Shown: piece after piece, positions 1 through 8,395 of the stretch | Layout of the letters: each line of letters begins with the position of its first letter | Position numbering within the stretch: position 1 is the first letter of the stretch | Notes under the pieces: generated by a model | Told to the model about the DNA's origin: nothing | What the model saw: only the letters and a program-made list of their open reading frames with translations | The model's database searches: none | Made by a program: the position numbers and the translations under genes | Source of the DNA: Flagellimonas sp947499585 | GTDB taxonomy: Bacteria; Bacteroidota; Bacteroidia; Flavobacteriales; Flavobacteriaceae | DNA: 64,000 nt | Direction of reading: 5' to 3' | Assembly: GCF_044596045.1 (NCBI RefSeq) | Contig: NZ_CP138995.1 | Coordinates: 1,426,001 to 1,490,000, forward strand

Positions 1-2282
1 GTCATTAGGTATGCTAAACGATCAATATGTGCTTTTTGAAGATTCCTTCTATAGGTATCAATGGACTTCCCACTTCTTGTCTCTGACCAAATACCTTTGC
101 GCAAATCACTCATCATATCTAACAAACGGTATGCCTTATTCCCATTTATAGCTTCGTTTTCAATAATACGCGCCATTTTACCTAAATGAAGAATGGTATT
201 CAAATAGCGTTCTTGTGTTGCGCGAATCCGTTCAACAGAACCTGAGTATTGAATCTTATTGAAAATCTCTTGGTCGATTAGCCATTCTGGTGTTTTGAAC
301 AATTGTTCTTGCATAAAGAACATACAGTTTTTTTGATGTTCTTTATCCACATGAGTGTAAACAGCACCCTCTTGGTCAGCCGTTTTATGATATTCATAAA
401 CCCCACCAATATTATTGGAAACATGCCCCATATATCTTCTGTATTGACTCACTACTTGTCCATATAGCGTTTCTAAATCATCGTAATTCCTACCATCTTC
501 CGTGGTCCATTCAGCCAAATTGGGAACAATTCTTTTTAGGTTTTCAATACCATATAAACTTGCCTTAATGGCATCGTCCCCTAAATCTTCTGTCTGTGAA
601 CTAGGATCATGGATATCACCCACTTGCTGATGTCCAAAACGATAATTAGGGTCATTTTCATGAGCTCGAATCCAATTGTTTAAAATTGGTTTTTCCTCTT
701 CCGCAGATGCATTCAAAATAGGTTTGTAACCCCAGCGAATGGCATGTTTGTCATAAATACCAATGTCAGGCATAAGGGCAACCCCTTCATCTCCTGGTTG
801 GGCCACATAGTTAAATCGAGCATAATCCATAATACTTGGTGCTGTACCAAACTTTTGCGTAAATTTCTTTGAACGGAGTGAATCTACTGGATAGGCGACA
901 CTGCTTCCCATGTTATGGGGCAACCCAAGAGTGTGTCCTACTTCGTGAGAAGAAACAAAGCGGATTAATCTACCCATAATTTCATCTTTAAATGCAACAT
1001 TACGTGCTTCTGGGTTAATGGCTGCAGTTTGCACAAAGTACCAATTGCGCAATAAGGTCATTACATTATGGTACCAGTTAATATCAGATTCCAAAATCTC
1101 ACCACTACGCGGGTCGCTCACATGGGGACCATTTGCATTTGGAATGGGAGAGGCCAAATACCTAACCACCGAATACCTAACATCTTCAGGCGACCATTCA
1201 GGATCTTCCTCTTTTGAAGGTGGGTCCTTGGCCAAAATTGCATTTTTAAAACCTGCTGCTTCAAAAGCAACTTGCCAATCTTCAATACCCTGTTTTATAA
1301 AAGGAATCCATTTTTTAGGTGTGGCTCGATCTACATAATATATAATGGGCTTTTTGGGTTCTACCAATTCACCTGCTTTGTACTTATCAATATCTTCATC
1401 TTTCACTTCCAATCTCCAACGGTCCAAATAACGCACAGTTTTGCTTTCTTGTGCGTCCAATCCATAATCTACTTGACCTCTTGCAAACCACCCTACACGT
1501 TCGTCAAAATAGCGACGCTTCATTGGTTTTTCGGGCAATAGAATCATAGAGTTATTTATTTCTATAGAAATGGAACCCAAACTCTGATTACTTGGTGCCG
1601 CCTTGGCCATATAGGTCTTTACATGCCGTGCTTCAATGTTTAATGGGTAACTTTTTATAGATTCCACATAACTTCTTTCTGCATCTAAGCGACTTACCTT
1701 ATATCGTTTTCTATAAAATTCAGGCATGCCAATAGCATTGACATCTTTGGTAAACATGGGATCAACCTCAATAACCGTGGCTGAGTTCAATGAATCCTTC
1801 GTATTAAATGCTTTGATGTTAAAAGCAAAGAGCACAGGTTCAAAATTGGAGTTGACAACGGCCTCATGAACAGGTAGGGAATCGGCAGCAACATTTCCAT
1901 ATGAGACCACGCGTAATAGTACTTTTTTGGGCTTTTTTTCCCATCGCAGTACCTGGGTGTTGATTTTTCCTCCACCAAAACCAATTCCGGTGGCTGTTTT
2001 CGAAATTCTGCTCACCATTAGCATTTCGCGGTTAAATAGCGAATCTGGAATTTCATAATAGTGTTTATCATCTACTTGATGAACCTGAAAAAGGCCTTCA
2101 TCAGTTTTTGCTTCTTTGGTTATGACCTTATCATAAGGTTGAATTTCTCCCTTTTTTGGTTTGGCTTCTGCTTTTTGCTCGGTGTTTTTCTTTTTCTTTT
2201 TGAAAAGTTGGGCCTCTGTAGTTTGAAAAGTGCCAACCAAAAAAATAAGTACTAAGACTTTTGGAAGTAATTTTTGAATCAT
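1..2282 (-). CDS. Secreted zinc metalloprotease, DUF5117/DUF4953-type (partial, C-terminus off window)
   Basis: The reading frame opens at an ATG at 2280-2282 on the minus strand and runs off the left edge, giving about 760 codons. A signal peptide of about 24 residues (MIQKLLPKVLVLIFLVGTFQ...) is followed by a lysine-rich stretch. A zinc site HExxHxxGxxH (His446, Glu447, His450, His456) is followed by a Met-turn-like SIMDY (Met485), the layout of metzincin peptidases. Large Bacteroidota proteins of this kind are usually annotated as zinc-dependent metalloproteases with DUF5117, DUF5118 and DUF4953 parts; that family name is recalled, the motif is seen. It probably acts in the periplasm or outside the cell on peptides. 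The substrate is unknown. It stands alone, divergent from the repeat-protein genes. The missing end is probably short, since such proteins are about 800-850 residues. Confidence 0.85.
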   Translation of the reverse strand, partial: MIQKLLPKVLVLIFLVGTFQTTEAQLFKKKKKNTEQKAEAKPKKGEIQPYDKVITKEAKTDEGLFQVHQVDDKHYYEIPDSLFNREMLMVSRISKTATGIGFGGGKINTQVLRWEKKPKKVLLRVVSYGNVAADSLPVHEAVVNSNFEPVLFAFNIKAFNTKDSLNSATVIEVDPMFTKDVNAIGMPEFYRKRYKVSRLDAERSYVESIKSYPLNIEARHVKTYMAKAAPSNQSLGSISIEINNSMILLPEKPMKRRYFDERVGWFARGQVDYGLDAQESKTVRYLDRWRLEVKDEDIDKYKAGELVEPKKPIIYYVDRATPKKWIPFIKQGIEDWQVAFEAAGFKNAILAKDPPSKEEDPEWSPEDVRYSVVRYLASPIPNANGPHVSDPRSGEILESDINWYHNVMTLLRNWYFVQTAAINPEARNVAFKDEIMGRLIRFVSSHEVGHTLGLPHNMGSSVAYPVDSLRSKKFTQKFGTAPSIMDYARFNYVAQPGDEGVALMPDIGIYDKHAIRWGYKPILNASAEEEKPILNNWIRAHENDPNYRFGHQQVGDIHDPSSQTEDLGDDAIKASLYGIENLKRIVPNLAEWTTEDGRNYDDLETLYGQVVSQYRRYMGHVSNNIGGVYEYHKTADQEGAVYTHVDKEHQKNCMFFMQEQLFKTPEWLIDQEIFNKIQYSGSVERIRATQERYLNTILHLGKMARIIENEAINGNKAYRLLDMMSDLRKGIWSETRSGKSIDTYRRNLQKAHIDRLAYLM

Positions 2283-2548
2283 TTTTAATCAATTTGATTT
2301 GCTCAATGCGATCAAAGAACCTAAAAAACGTGAAAACAGACTGTTAAATAATTATTAACTCTCACTTTTTTTCTAAAGAAGGCCAACCTTTGGGAGTATT
2401 GCGTTTTACTGGTGCTTTCCGTTGAAACCCCACCTATAGCTGGGCTAAGAGAAAATATTTTTTTCCAAAAAAAAACAAAAAGCTGTAACAATTTAAAATT
2501 TGGGTAGTCTTATAAGCATATTACATCAATCAAAAAATTCAATCAAAA

Positions 2549-3280
2549 ATGAACAAGTTATTAATGATTTACGGATGTGTACTATTAGGTAGTCCCGCCG
2601 TAGCAGAAGACCAACAAAGTACTACAACTGTTGTAGAAGCCAAAACAGAAACAGTTAGTACGTTTGAGAACAATTTTACAGTATTGAACCTCAATACTGA
2701 GTTAAGTGAGACAACTTCAAGATTTTACGGTACAGTAAATGAGGAGTTCTTTGAGTTAAATTTGAACGAAATTGAGTTTGTAGAAGAAGAATCGGAAATC
2801 GATTTAGGTTTTAACACCTCTGATTACCTTCCTAAGGATTTTAATCCGTATGAAACTTATTTTGATTTGAATTCCCTCATATACATCGAAGACGAAACCG
2901 AATTGAAGCTAGACTTCAATGCTAGTGACTATTTACCAGAAGGTTTTGATCCTTATACAGAAAGTGTAGATGTACATTCTATCAATTATGTTGAAGATGA
3001 GGATTTGAATCTAGGGTTTAACACATCTGATTATCTTCCTGAAGGATTCTCACCTTATGAAGCGTATATAGATTTAAACGCCATTCCTTACATTGAGGAA
3101 GAAGTGGATTTAAACTTGGGGCTGAACAGAAAGTATTCTTTACCAAAAGGTTTTGATCCTTATACAGACTTGGTAGAGGTAAGTTCCATCAACTTTATTG
3201 AAGAAGAAGAAATGAACTTAGGTTTTGATACTGCTGAGTATCTACCTAAAAACTTTGACCCGTATACAAGGGCAAACTAA
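2549..3280 (+). CDS. Secreted acidic repeat protein with five YLPxxFDPY repeats
   Basis: A 243-residue protein of unknown function. An N-terminal signal peptide (about residues 1-19, ending AVA) is followed by a Thr/Glu-rich stretch, then five tandem units of 34-35 residues covering about 68-241. Each unit runs: hydrophobic residue, Asp/Asn-Leu or Val, then [FY][IV]E[ED]E, an acidic patch, L-[GD]-[FL]-[ND], and the signature YLPxxFxPY. The YLP (SLP in unit 4) positions are 93, 128, 162, 197 and 231, so spacing alternates 35/34. Units 2 and 4 resemble each other, as do 3 and 5, suggesting duplication of a two-unit block. The protein is strongly acidic. I see no catalytic motif, lipobox, membrane segment or T9SS sorting domain. 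A shorter paralogue lies downstream at 3637. I do not recognise a characterised family. Confidence 0.8.
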   Translation: MNKLLMIYGCVLLGSPAVAEDQQSTTTVVEAKTETVSTFENNFTVLNLNTELSETTSRFYGTVNEEFFELNLNEIEFVEEESEIDLGFNTSDYLPKDFNPYETYFDLNSLIYIEDETELKLDFNASDYLPEGFDPYTESVDVHSINYVEDEDLNLGFNTSDYLPEGFSPYEAYIDLNAIPYIEEEVDLNLGLNRKYSLPKGFDPYTDLVEVSSINFIEEEEMNLGFDTAEYLPKNFDPYTRAN

Positions 3281-3308
3281 GTAGGATGTTTTATTTTCAT
3301 TTTACAAA

Positions 3309-3326
3309 TTTTTGAGTTAGTTAGTT
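3309..3326 (+). repeat. 18-nt post-stop element, copy 1
   Basis: The sequence tttttgagttagttagtt lies 28 nt after the stop of the five-repeat gene and just before a terminator hairpin. An identical copy lies at 3956-3973, after the paralogous gene. It may be a remnant of duplication of the whole transcription unit or a conserved 3'-UTR element. Confidence 0.7.
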
Positions 3327-3329
3327 ATG

Positions 3330-3355
3330 AAAAGCCCTCACCAGAGGGCTTTTTG
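3330..3355 (+). terminator. Intrinsic terminator of the five-repeat gene
   Basis: A perfect 9-bp stem (3331-3339 with 3344-3352, core GCCCTC/GAGGGC) with loop ACCA is followed by a T-run. It lies about 50 nt after the stop codon at 3280. Confidence 0.85.
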
Positions 3356-3636
3356 TATATAGGTTGTTTTCTTTTGCCTAGTAAATTCATCGATTAAAAG
3401 TGCTTAACAAAAAAATAACACTAAAATCGACGAAGTGTAAATGGTAATAAAACCGTTTTAGAGCTATCAATCTGATAATATTTGAAGCTCTGGGCTAACA
3501 GTTTGCTAATTCCGGTAAGTGGGAATTAACAATTCGATGACACCACTGTTTTTAAGGGCTTGTTAATAAAAAACCAATTATAATAATGCTCACTTTTTGT
3601 GGTTTTATCTTTGTTGTAAATTAAAAAACGACAGTT
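3356..3636 (+). other. Intergenic region with possible structured leader and promoter of the two-repeat gene
   Basis: No ORF is seen. A TAnnTTTG match (TATCTTTG, 3606-3613) lies 23 nt before the ATG at 3637 and fits a Bacteroidota -7 element, but no -33 TTG sits at the usual distance. Upstream are two possible stems: AGAGCT/AGCTCT (3460-3465 with 3486-3491), and a nested pair AGTGG/CCACT (3518-3522 with 3543-3547) enclosing GAATT/AATTC (3523-3527 with 3531-3535). The string ctgggctaa near 3490 also occurs upstream of the first repeat gene near 2433. Function is unknown. Confidence 0.35.
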
Positions 3637-3939
3637 ATGAAATACAAGAATTATATATTGACAGCACTTGGATTTGCCTTATTGGCATTTAATGCAAATG
3701 CCAAATCATTGGCCACATTGGATGAAGATTTTGATATAAGCAAAGTCATTTTCATTGAAGAGGACCAAGATTGGGAACTAGGGTTTGATACCACCAAATA
3801 CCTACCTGAAAACTTTGACCCCTACAGTGGGGATTTTTCAGTAAAAGCTATCAATTTTGTGGACGAATGTGATGAAATTGAATTAGGATTTGAAACCGCT
3901 GGATACTTACCAGAAGATTTTGATCCCTATACAAGGTAA
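3637..3939 (+). CDS. Small secreted acidic protein with two YLPxxFDPY repeats
   Basis: A 100-residue paralogue of the gene at 2549. It has a signal peptide (about residues 1-22, ending NANA) and almost nothing but two repeat units. The signature YLPENFDPY starts at residue 55 and YLPEDFDPY at residue 90, spacing 35. Like its larger neighbour it ends right after the final FDPYTR, so the repeat itself forms the C-terminus. Cys73 is the only cysteine, with none in the longer protein. It has its own terminator and the same 18-nt 3' element, so the pair looks like a duplication followed by gain or loss of repeats. No enzymatic motif is visible. Function is unknown; a cell-surface or periplasmic binding role is only a guess. 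Confidence 0.78.
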   Translation: MKYKNYILTALGFALLAFNANAKSLATLDEDFDISKVIFIEEDQDWELGFDTTKYLPENFDPYSGDFSVKAINFVDECDEIELGFETAGYLPEDFDPYTR

Positions 3940-3955
3940 GTTAGTTTCTTACTAT

Positions 3956-3973
3956 TTTTTGAGTTAGTTAGTT
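3956..3973 (+). repeat. 18-nt post-stop element, copy 2
   Basis: Identical to 3309-3326 (tttttgagttagttagtt), starting 17 nt after the stop of the two-repeat gene and again directly before a terminator stem. Confidence 0.7.
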
Positions 3974-3979
3974 TGTCAG

Positions 3980-4010
3980 GAGCCTTTCCAATTTGGGGAG
4001 GCTCTTTTAT
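3980..4010 (+). terminator. Intrinsic terminator of the two-repeat gene
   Basis: Stem GAGCCTTTCC / GGGGAGGCTC with two G-T pairs and loop AATTT, followed by a T-rich tail. It lies between converging genes, and the DASS transporter stop is at 4012. Confidence 0.8.
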
Positions 4011-4011
4011 T

Positions 4012-5442
4012 TTAGAACAATAATGGTATCACAAACTGAAAGACAAGAATTAAAAGTGCTACGGAGATAAGATTCAAAATAATGCCCACTCTGGCCATTT
4101 GAGGAACCTTTACATATCCACTAGCAAAAACAATGGCATTTGGCGGTGTGGCCATGGGTAACATAAAAGCGCAACTACTGGCAATGGTTACTGGAATCAA
4201 TAGATAAAGTATTGGAATTTCAAGACCAATAGCTATACCTGCAACAACAGGTGCCAAGACAGCAACAAGTGCTACGTTACTCATGAGTTCTGTCATAAAA
4301 AGCATTAAAAGAATTAGAAGTGATGCAGTCAAAAGAATGCTGATATCACTGCTTGCAATTGCGATAGCCACCATATCCACAATCCCACTAGATGACATTC
4401 CTTTTGCCAGTGCCAGTCCACCTCCAAACAATATTAAAATACCCCAGGCAAGTTGAGAGGTGTCCTTCCATTGGATTATGAAATCTCCCTTTCTTAAATT
4501 GTATGGAACGGCAAAAAGAGTAATTGCCGCAAAAATACTGATCATGGTATCCGTAAGACCAAGACCAGGGAAAATATTATTGATTAATGTCCTAAAAATC
4601 CATAAGAAAACGGTAATTCCAAAAATGACCAGGACCATTTTTTCTTTCCTAGAGGTAGGACCTAACTTTTGAAGCTCAGCTTGAATAACTTCCTTAGATG
4701 CATTGAATTTTAAATCCCGATTTGGGAACATCCATTTTACTAAGACCAAATAACTAATGCCAATCATAATAATTGAAAAAGGCAATCCCAGCGTCATCCA
4801 TTTTAAAAAAGAAATCTGAGTGTTATATTCATTTTCCAAAAGCCCAATTAGAATCGAATTTGGTGGGGTACCAATCACGGTAGCTATTCCTCCCGCGTTT
4901 GCGGAGAAAGCAATGCCCAACATAACACTAAGAGCAAAATTCTGGTCGTTTTTAGTAAAGCCGTCTTCGTCATCAACCAACAAATTGATGACAGAAAGGG
5001 CAATGGGTAACATCACAACGGTACTGGCCGTATTGCTTATCCACATGCTTAATGATGCTGTGGCAATCATAAAGCCGAGAATGACTTTATTTGGTGTGGT
5101 GCCTGTTAAGCGTATAATATTTAATGCTATGCGTTTGTGCAAGTTTACTTTCTCTAGGGCCAATGCCATTACAAATCCACCAAAGAATAGAAAAACAATG
5201 GGACTTCCATAATTTGCACCTACTTCGGCAATGGGCAATATTTTAAGCAGAGGAAAAAGTAATAAAGGTAAAAGTGCGGTTACTGAAATGGAAACAGCTT
5301 CAGTTATCCACCAAATCAACATCCAAACTGCTACTGCAATAACAGGGTCGCCTTTTTGAGAGACAATGTCAAACGGTAAATTGCTTAAAATAAGAAAGAC
5401 AATGGGGCCGGCAATAAGGCCTACTTTTTTACTCAATCTCAA
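4012..5442 (-). CDS. SLC13/DASS-family sodium:carboxylate (or sulfate) symporter
   Basis: A 476-residue polytopic inner-membrane protein of the divalent anion:sodium symporter family. Family signatures are a first SNT motif (Ser136-Asn137-Thr138, in WISNTAST) and a second pseudo-symmetric site (MSNVAL) in the C-terminal half, with the PPNAIVFASGYV segment near the end. Family members import C4-dicarboxylates, citrate or sulfate with Na+; the exact substrate cannot be read from the sequence. The second site reads SNV rather than SNT, a mild deviation. It is the last gene of a minus-strand run (SDR, amine oxidase, AraC regulator, transporter) and begins 55 nt after the AraC gene, so it may bring in a substrate or export a product of that pathway. 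Confidence 0.88.
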   Translation of the reverse strand: MRLSKKVGLIAGPIVFLILSNLPFDIVSQKGDPVIAVAVWMLIWWITEAVSISVTALLPLLLFPLLKILPIAEVGANYGSPIVFLFFGGFVMALALEKVNLHKRIALNIIRLTGTTPNKVILGFMIATASLSMWISNTASTVVMLPIALSVINLLVDDEDGFTKNDQNFALSVMLGIAFSANAGGIATVIGTPPNSILIGLLENEYNTQISFLKWMTLGLPFSIIMIGISYLVLVKWMFPNRDLKFNASKEVIQAELQKLGPTSRKEKMVLVIFGITVFLWIFRTLINNIFPGLGLTDTMISIFAAITLFAVPYNLRKGDFIIQWKDTSQLAWGILILFGGGLALAKGMSSSGIVDMVAIAIASSDISILLTASLLILLMLFMTELMSNVALVAVLAPVVAGIAIGLEIPILYLLIPVTIASSCAFMLPMATPPNAIVFASGYVKVPQMARVGIILNLISVALLILVFQFVIPLLF

Positions 5443-5497
5443 AAAGTTTTAATCAGGCCTAAACTAAGGCTTTTTGGTAGAATAAAAAAGGGGGTAT

Positions 5498-6376
5498 TTA
5501 TTCTAAAGTGCCACGATATTTATTTGGAGTGACCGAAACATATCTTTTAAAATATTTTATGAAGTATGAAGGGTCATCGAAACCCACTCGGAAAGCAACT
5601 TCTCCTATTTGTAAAGTGGTGAATCTTAGTAACCGCTTTGATTCTAAAATTACACGTTCTGAAATAAGTTGAGCTGGAGATTTATTTGCGACAGTCTTTG
5701 TGATGGTGGTTAATGTTTTAGAAGAAATATGAAGCAAATTGGCGTAGTCACTTACAGAAAGACCATTCTTGTAATTTTCCTCTATAAGTTCTTTAAACTT
5801 GAAAAATTGAAGCTCATATGGACTTGTAAATTCTAATTTCCCATCTAAATCTTTAAGATGGGCGCGTTCAAGATTTATTAAAAGGCACTTTAGTAAAAAC
5901 CTAACAATATTTTCAAAACCAAAGCGGTTTCTTTTGTCAAGTTCATTTAGAATTAAAGCCATATAATTTTTTGCTGTTTTTATGGCTTCAAAATCCATGG
6001 CATAGCATGGGTTTTGTTGTGTTTTAAAGATGTTGTATTTCAAAAAAATATCAACATCAGTATGCATAAAAAAACTTTCATTGAAGTGTATAAGCCAACC
6101 GGGAACATCCAGATTATCATCAAAATAATGGATTTGATCTTTAGAGATAAATAGGATGGTATTTTCGTTAATATCGTACGTTTTAAAATCTACGGTATGT
6201 GTTCCTCCTTTTTTGAAAAACCATATCACCTGATAATAACTATGCGAATGTGGAGTAGCTGCTTTTTCAATATTTTTGGCACGATACTCTTTTAGGTCAT
6301 ATACCTCAAACTGTAGTTTTTTTGGATTTGCTTTATGCAGATGATATTGCGCTATTTTTGCCAAATTGTCCCTCAC
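5498..6376 (-). CDS. AraC-family transcriptional regulator
   Basis: A 292-residue one-component regulator. The N-terminal half resembles the cupin-like AraC effector domain (histidines in the HSHSYYQV segment near residue 45). The C-terminal ~100 residues contain two helix-turn-helix units: the first around SVSDYANLLHIS, the second around IGEVAFRVGFDDPSYFIKYF, which carries the family GF-D-SYF-KYFK signature. It lies 26 nt after the amine oxidase and 55 nt before the transporter on the same strand, so it probably regulates this unit. The inducer is unknown. Confidence 0.9.
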   Translation of the reverse strand: MRDNLAKIAQYHLHKANPKKLQFEVYDLKEYRAKNIEKAATPHSHSYYQVIWFFKKGGTHTVDFKTYDINENTILFISKDQIHYFDDNLDVPGWLIHFNESFFMHTDVDIFLKYNIFKTQQNPCYAMDFEAIKTAKNYMALILNELDKRNRFGFENIVRFLLKCLLINLERAHLKDLDGKLEFTSPYELQFFKFKELIEENYKNGLSVSDYANLLHISSKTLTTITKTVANKSPAQLISERVILESKRLLRFTTLQIGEVAFRVGFDDPSYFIKYFKRYVSVTPNKYRGTLE

Positions 6377-6402
6377 GTATTTTAATGCTATTTCATCTAA
6401 AA

Positions 6403-7458
6403 TTAGACCAATTCTTTGTTTAACAACTTTTTGGCAGCATTTAATCCGCTATGGACCGCGCCATCTAAGTAGCCGCCATATACGGGAGAAGTTTCAGTGC
6501 CAGAAAACAGCAGTTTACCGTTATAATGCCATTGTCTGAAAACTTCATGTCCATATTGGGGACTCATATATACCGACTTTAAGTTTTCACAAGATGTTTG
6601 TCGATCTTTTGACCAATCCTTTTCAAAATAGGCTGCATAGTTTTTAACCTCTTCACCCAAATACTTTCCCAGGTAACTTAAAATCCTTTCTTTTCTTATT
6701 TCGGCCTTAGTATCCCTTAATCCTTCATTGACAAAACCCATGAGAGCAAAGATATTCTCCTGATAGTTACAATGATCATACAATTCTATAACGGGTCCTA
6801 CTTGACCTATAACTGTGCCTGAAAAGTCTTTTTCTTTCCAAAATGGTTGATCAAATAGAATACCCACTTTAATGGCATTACTCATCCATGTATGGGTAGA
6901 TTTCATTGTTTGAAGCAGGTTCTCGGGTAACTTTGGGCTAAAATCGATTCCTGATGCCAGTTTGGGTGGTATGGTAATGATAACTTTCTCTGCGGAATAA
7001 GTTTTATTTTCAGTTGCTAAGGTAAGAGTGTCTTGGCCTTCAACAATGTTAGTGACTATTGAATTGAGATGAATTTTATCGACTAATACACTGGCAAGTT
7101 TGTTGATGATAGCAATAGAACCATCGGCAATTCGATATGCCGATGGTCCGTTATGTTGATTTTCAAAATAGTGCGCGGGAGCCATGGTATTGTACACCAG
7201 CACACTTTTACCTTTACTATATTGCTCAAACTTATTGATGGACAAATCATCTAGCAATTTAGATAAATTGGTGTGATGGTCTTGAAACCAGGTTGCCCCC
7301 AAATCGATACCGTTCTTTGTATGGATTCTACCCCCAATGCGATCTCTAGCTTCTAAAATGATAAAATCCTTCTCACCGTTTTCAATTAGAGCGTAAGCTG
7401 TGGTCAAACCAGATAATCCAGCTCCTACAATGATATATTTTGAATGTATTGTTTTCAA
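6403..7458 (-). CDS. FAD-dependent amine oxidase (flavin monoamine oxidase family)
   Basis: A 351-residue flavoprotein. The N-terminus carries the dinucleotide-binding Rossmann motif GAGLSGLTTAY, then the glutamate-ending strand and RIGGRI signature (LEARDRIGGRIHT) typical of monoamine, polyamine and phytoene-type oxidases. The C-terminal FAD-contact segment reads FSGTETSPVYGGYLDGAV, again as in amine oxidases. It is shorter than the usual ~450 residues, so the substrate lobe is reduced. No signal peptide is seen, so it is probably cytoplasmic. It follows the SDR gene by 10 nt and precedes the AraC regulator by 26 nt. A plausible role is oxidative deamination of a primary amine whose carbonyl product is handled by the SDR; substrate and direction are inferred. 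Confidence 0.85.
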   Translation of the reverse strand: MKTIHSKYIIVGAGLSGLTTAYALIENGEKDFIILEARDRIGGRIHTKNGIDLGATWFQDHHTNLSKLLDDLSINKFEQYSKGKSVLVYNTMAPAHYFENQHNGPSAYRIADGSIAIINKLASVLVDKIHLNSIVTNIVEGQDTLTLATENKTYSAEKVIITIPPKLASGIDFSPKLPENLLQTMKSTHTWMSNAIKVGILFDQPFWKEKDFSGTVIGQVGPVIELYDHCNYQENIFALMGFVNEGLRDTKAEIRKERILSYLGKYLGEEVKNYAAYFEKDWSKDRQTSCENLKSVYMSPQYGHEVFRQWHYNGKLLFSGTETSPVYGGYLDGAVHSGLNAAKKLLNKELV

Positions 7459-7468
7459 AAAGACAAAT

Positions 7469-8218
7469 TTAATTTCTTCCAGACATTACACCACCATCGA
7501 TATCCCAAATAGCACCGGTAACCCAAGAAGCCTTATCAGAAAGCAAAAAGGAAATAGTATTGGCCACATCTTCTGCACGACCATTTCTGCCTATTGGATG
7601 GAATGCGTGAAAACTTTGAAGCGCGTCATTTGCCTCTTGTTTACCTCCAAATACACTCTCATAAACTGGAGTCTCAACTACCGCTGGTGATACCGCATTC
7701 ACACGAATTTTATGGTCTGCCAATTCCATGGCCAGATGTTGTGTTAAACTATGTAATCCTGCCTTTTGCATGGAATATGCAGAAGAAGGTGTGGTTTTCA
7801 CAGATTGTTTGGCCCACATTGAACCTACGTTAACGATAGATCCACCTTCTGTTGCTGCCATTTTTTTCGCAGCAGTTTGGGTAATGAAAAAGAAACCTCT
7901 ATTTAAATCCAAATATGAATCATAATCAGATTCCGTATGGTCTAAAAATGGCTTTGGGCCAAAAATACCCGATGCGTTGACCAAATAATCCAGATTGTCC
8001 CAACCTTCAATTGTACTTTGCAAAGCATCTACTTGAGTTTTGTTGGTTATATCTACTTTGTGAGTTACCAAATTACCATTGGCTTCACTTTTAAATGAGT
8101 TCAACTTAGTATCATTAGTACCTACTACATGTACTTCAATACCTTTATTTAAAAGGTTTTGCGCGGTTGCTTTCCCAATTCCACTACTGCCTCCTATTAT
8201 TAATGCTCTTTTTTTCAT
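7469..8218 (-). CDS. Short-chain dehydrogenase/reductase (SDR)
   Basis: A 249-residue classical SDR. It has the cofactor motif GGSSGIG (residues 9-15), the structural NASG motif (81-84), Ser133 in IVNVGSM, and the catalytic pair Tyr148/Lys152 (YSMQK). It ends in the usual WVTGAIWDIDGG segment. Classical SDRs oxidise alcohols or reduce ketones with NAD(P)H. It is the first gene of the SDR-amine oxidase-AraC-transporter run. A TAATTTTG (-7 type) element lies about 35 nt upstream of its ATG on the minus strand, so the unit may start there. Substrate unknown. Confidence 0.9.
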   Translation of the reverse strand: MKKRALIIGGSSGIGKATAQNLLNKGIEVHVVGTNDTKLNSFKSEANGNLVTHKVDITNKTQVDALQSTIEGWDNLDYLVNASGIFGPKPFLDHTESDYDSYLDLNRGFFFITQTAAKKMAATEGGSIVNVGSMWAKQSVKTTPSSAYSMQKAGLHSLTQHLAMELADHKIRVNAVSPAVVETPVYESVFGGKQEANDALQSFHAFHPIGRNGRAEDVANTISFLLSDKASWVTGAIWDIDGGVMSGRN

Positions 8219-8332
8219 TTTAATTTGATTTTTAAATAATTACAGAGCAAAATTATACCACCCTAATCCGCTATTTAAGCCATAAAAAGAGAACAAGTGG
8301 TAATTTTGGGAAACTGTTCGTTTTAAATAAAG

Positions 8333-8358
8333 AAACCTTCCGGTTAAGGAAGGTTTTT
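8333..8358 (-). terminator. Hairpin after the TonB receptor gene
   Basis: Perfect 9-bp stem AAACCTTCC/GGAAGGTTT with loop GGTTAA. It lies 38 nt past the receptor stop. The best T-run is on the plus-strand side, so termination of minus-strand transcripts is probable but not textbook. Confidence 0.6.
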
Positions 8359-8395
8359 TTGATAAACTAAACTTGACTAATTAAAATATAAAGAA

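Noticed and set aside
3455..3466. gttttagagcta matches the start of the Streptococcus pyogenes Cas9 crRNA repeat.
   Set aside because: It is a single 12-nt match with no second repeat, no spacer pattern and no cas gene anywhere in the window. It is coincidence in an AT-rich intergenic region.
4820..5212. A 130-residue plus-strand frame within the DASS transporter gene.
   Set aside because: It is an antisense shadow of a clear transporter gene and shows no protein feature of its own.
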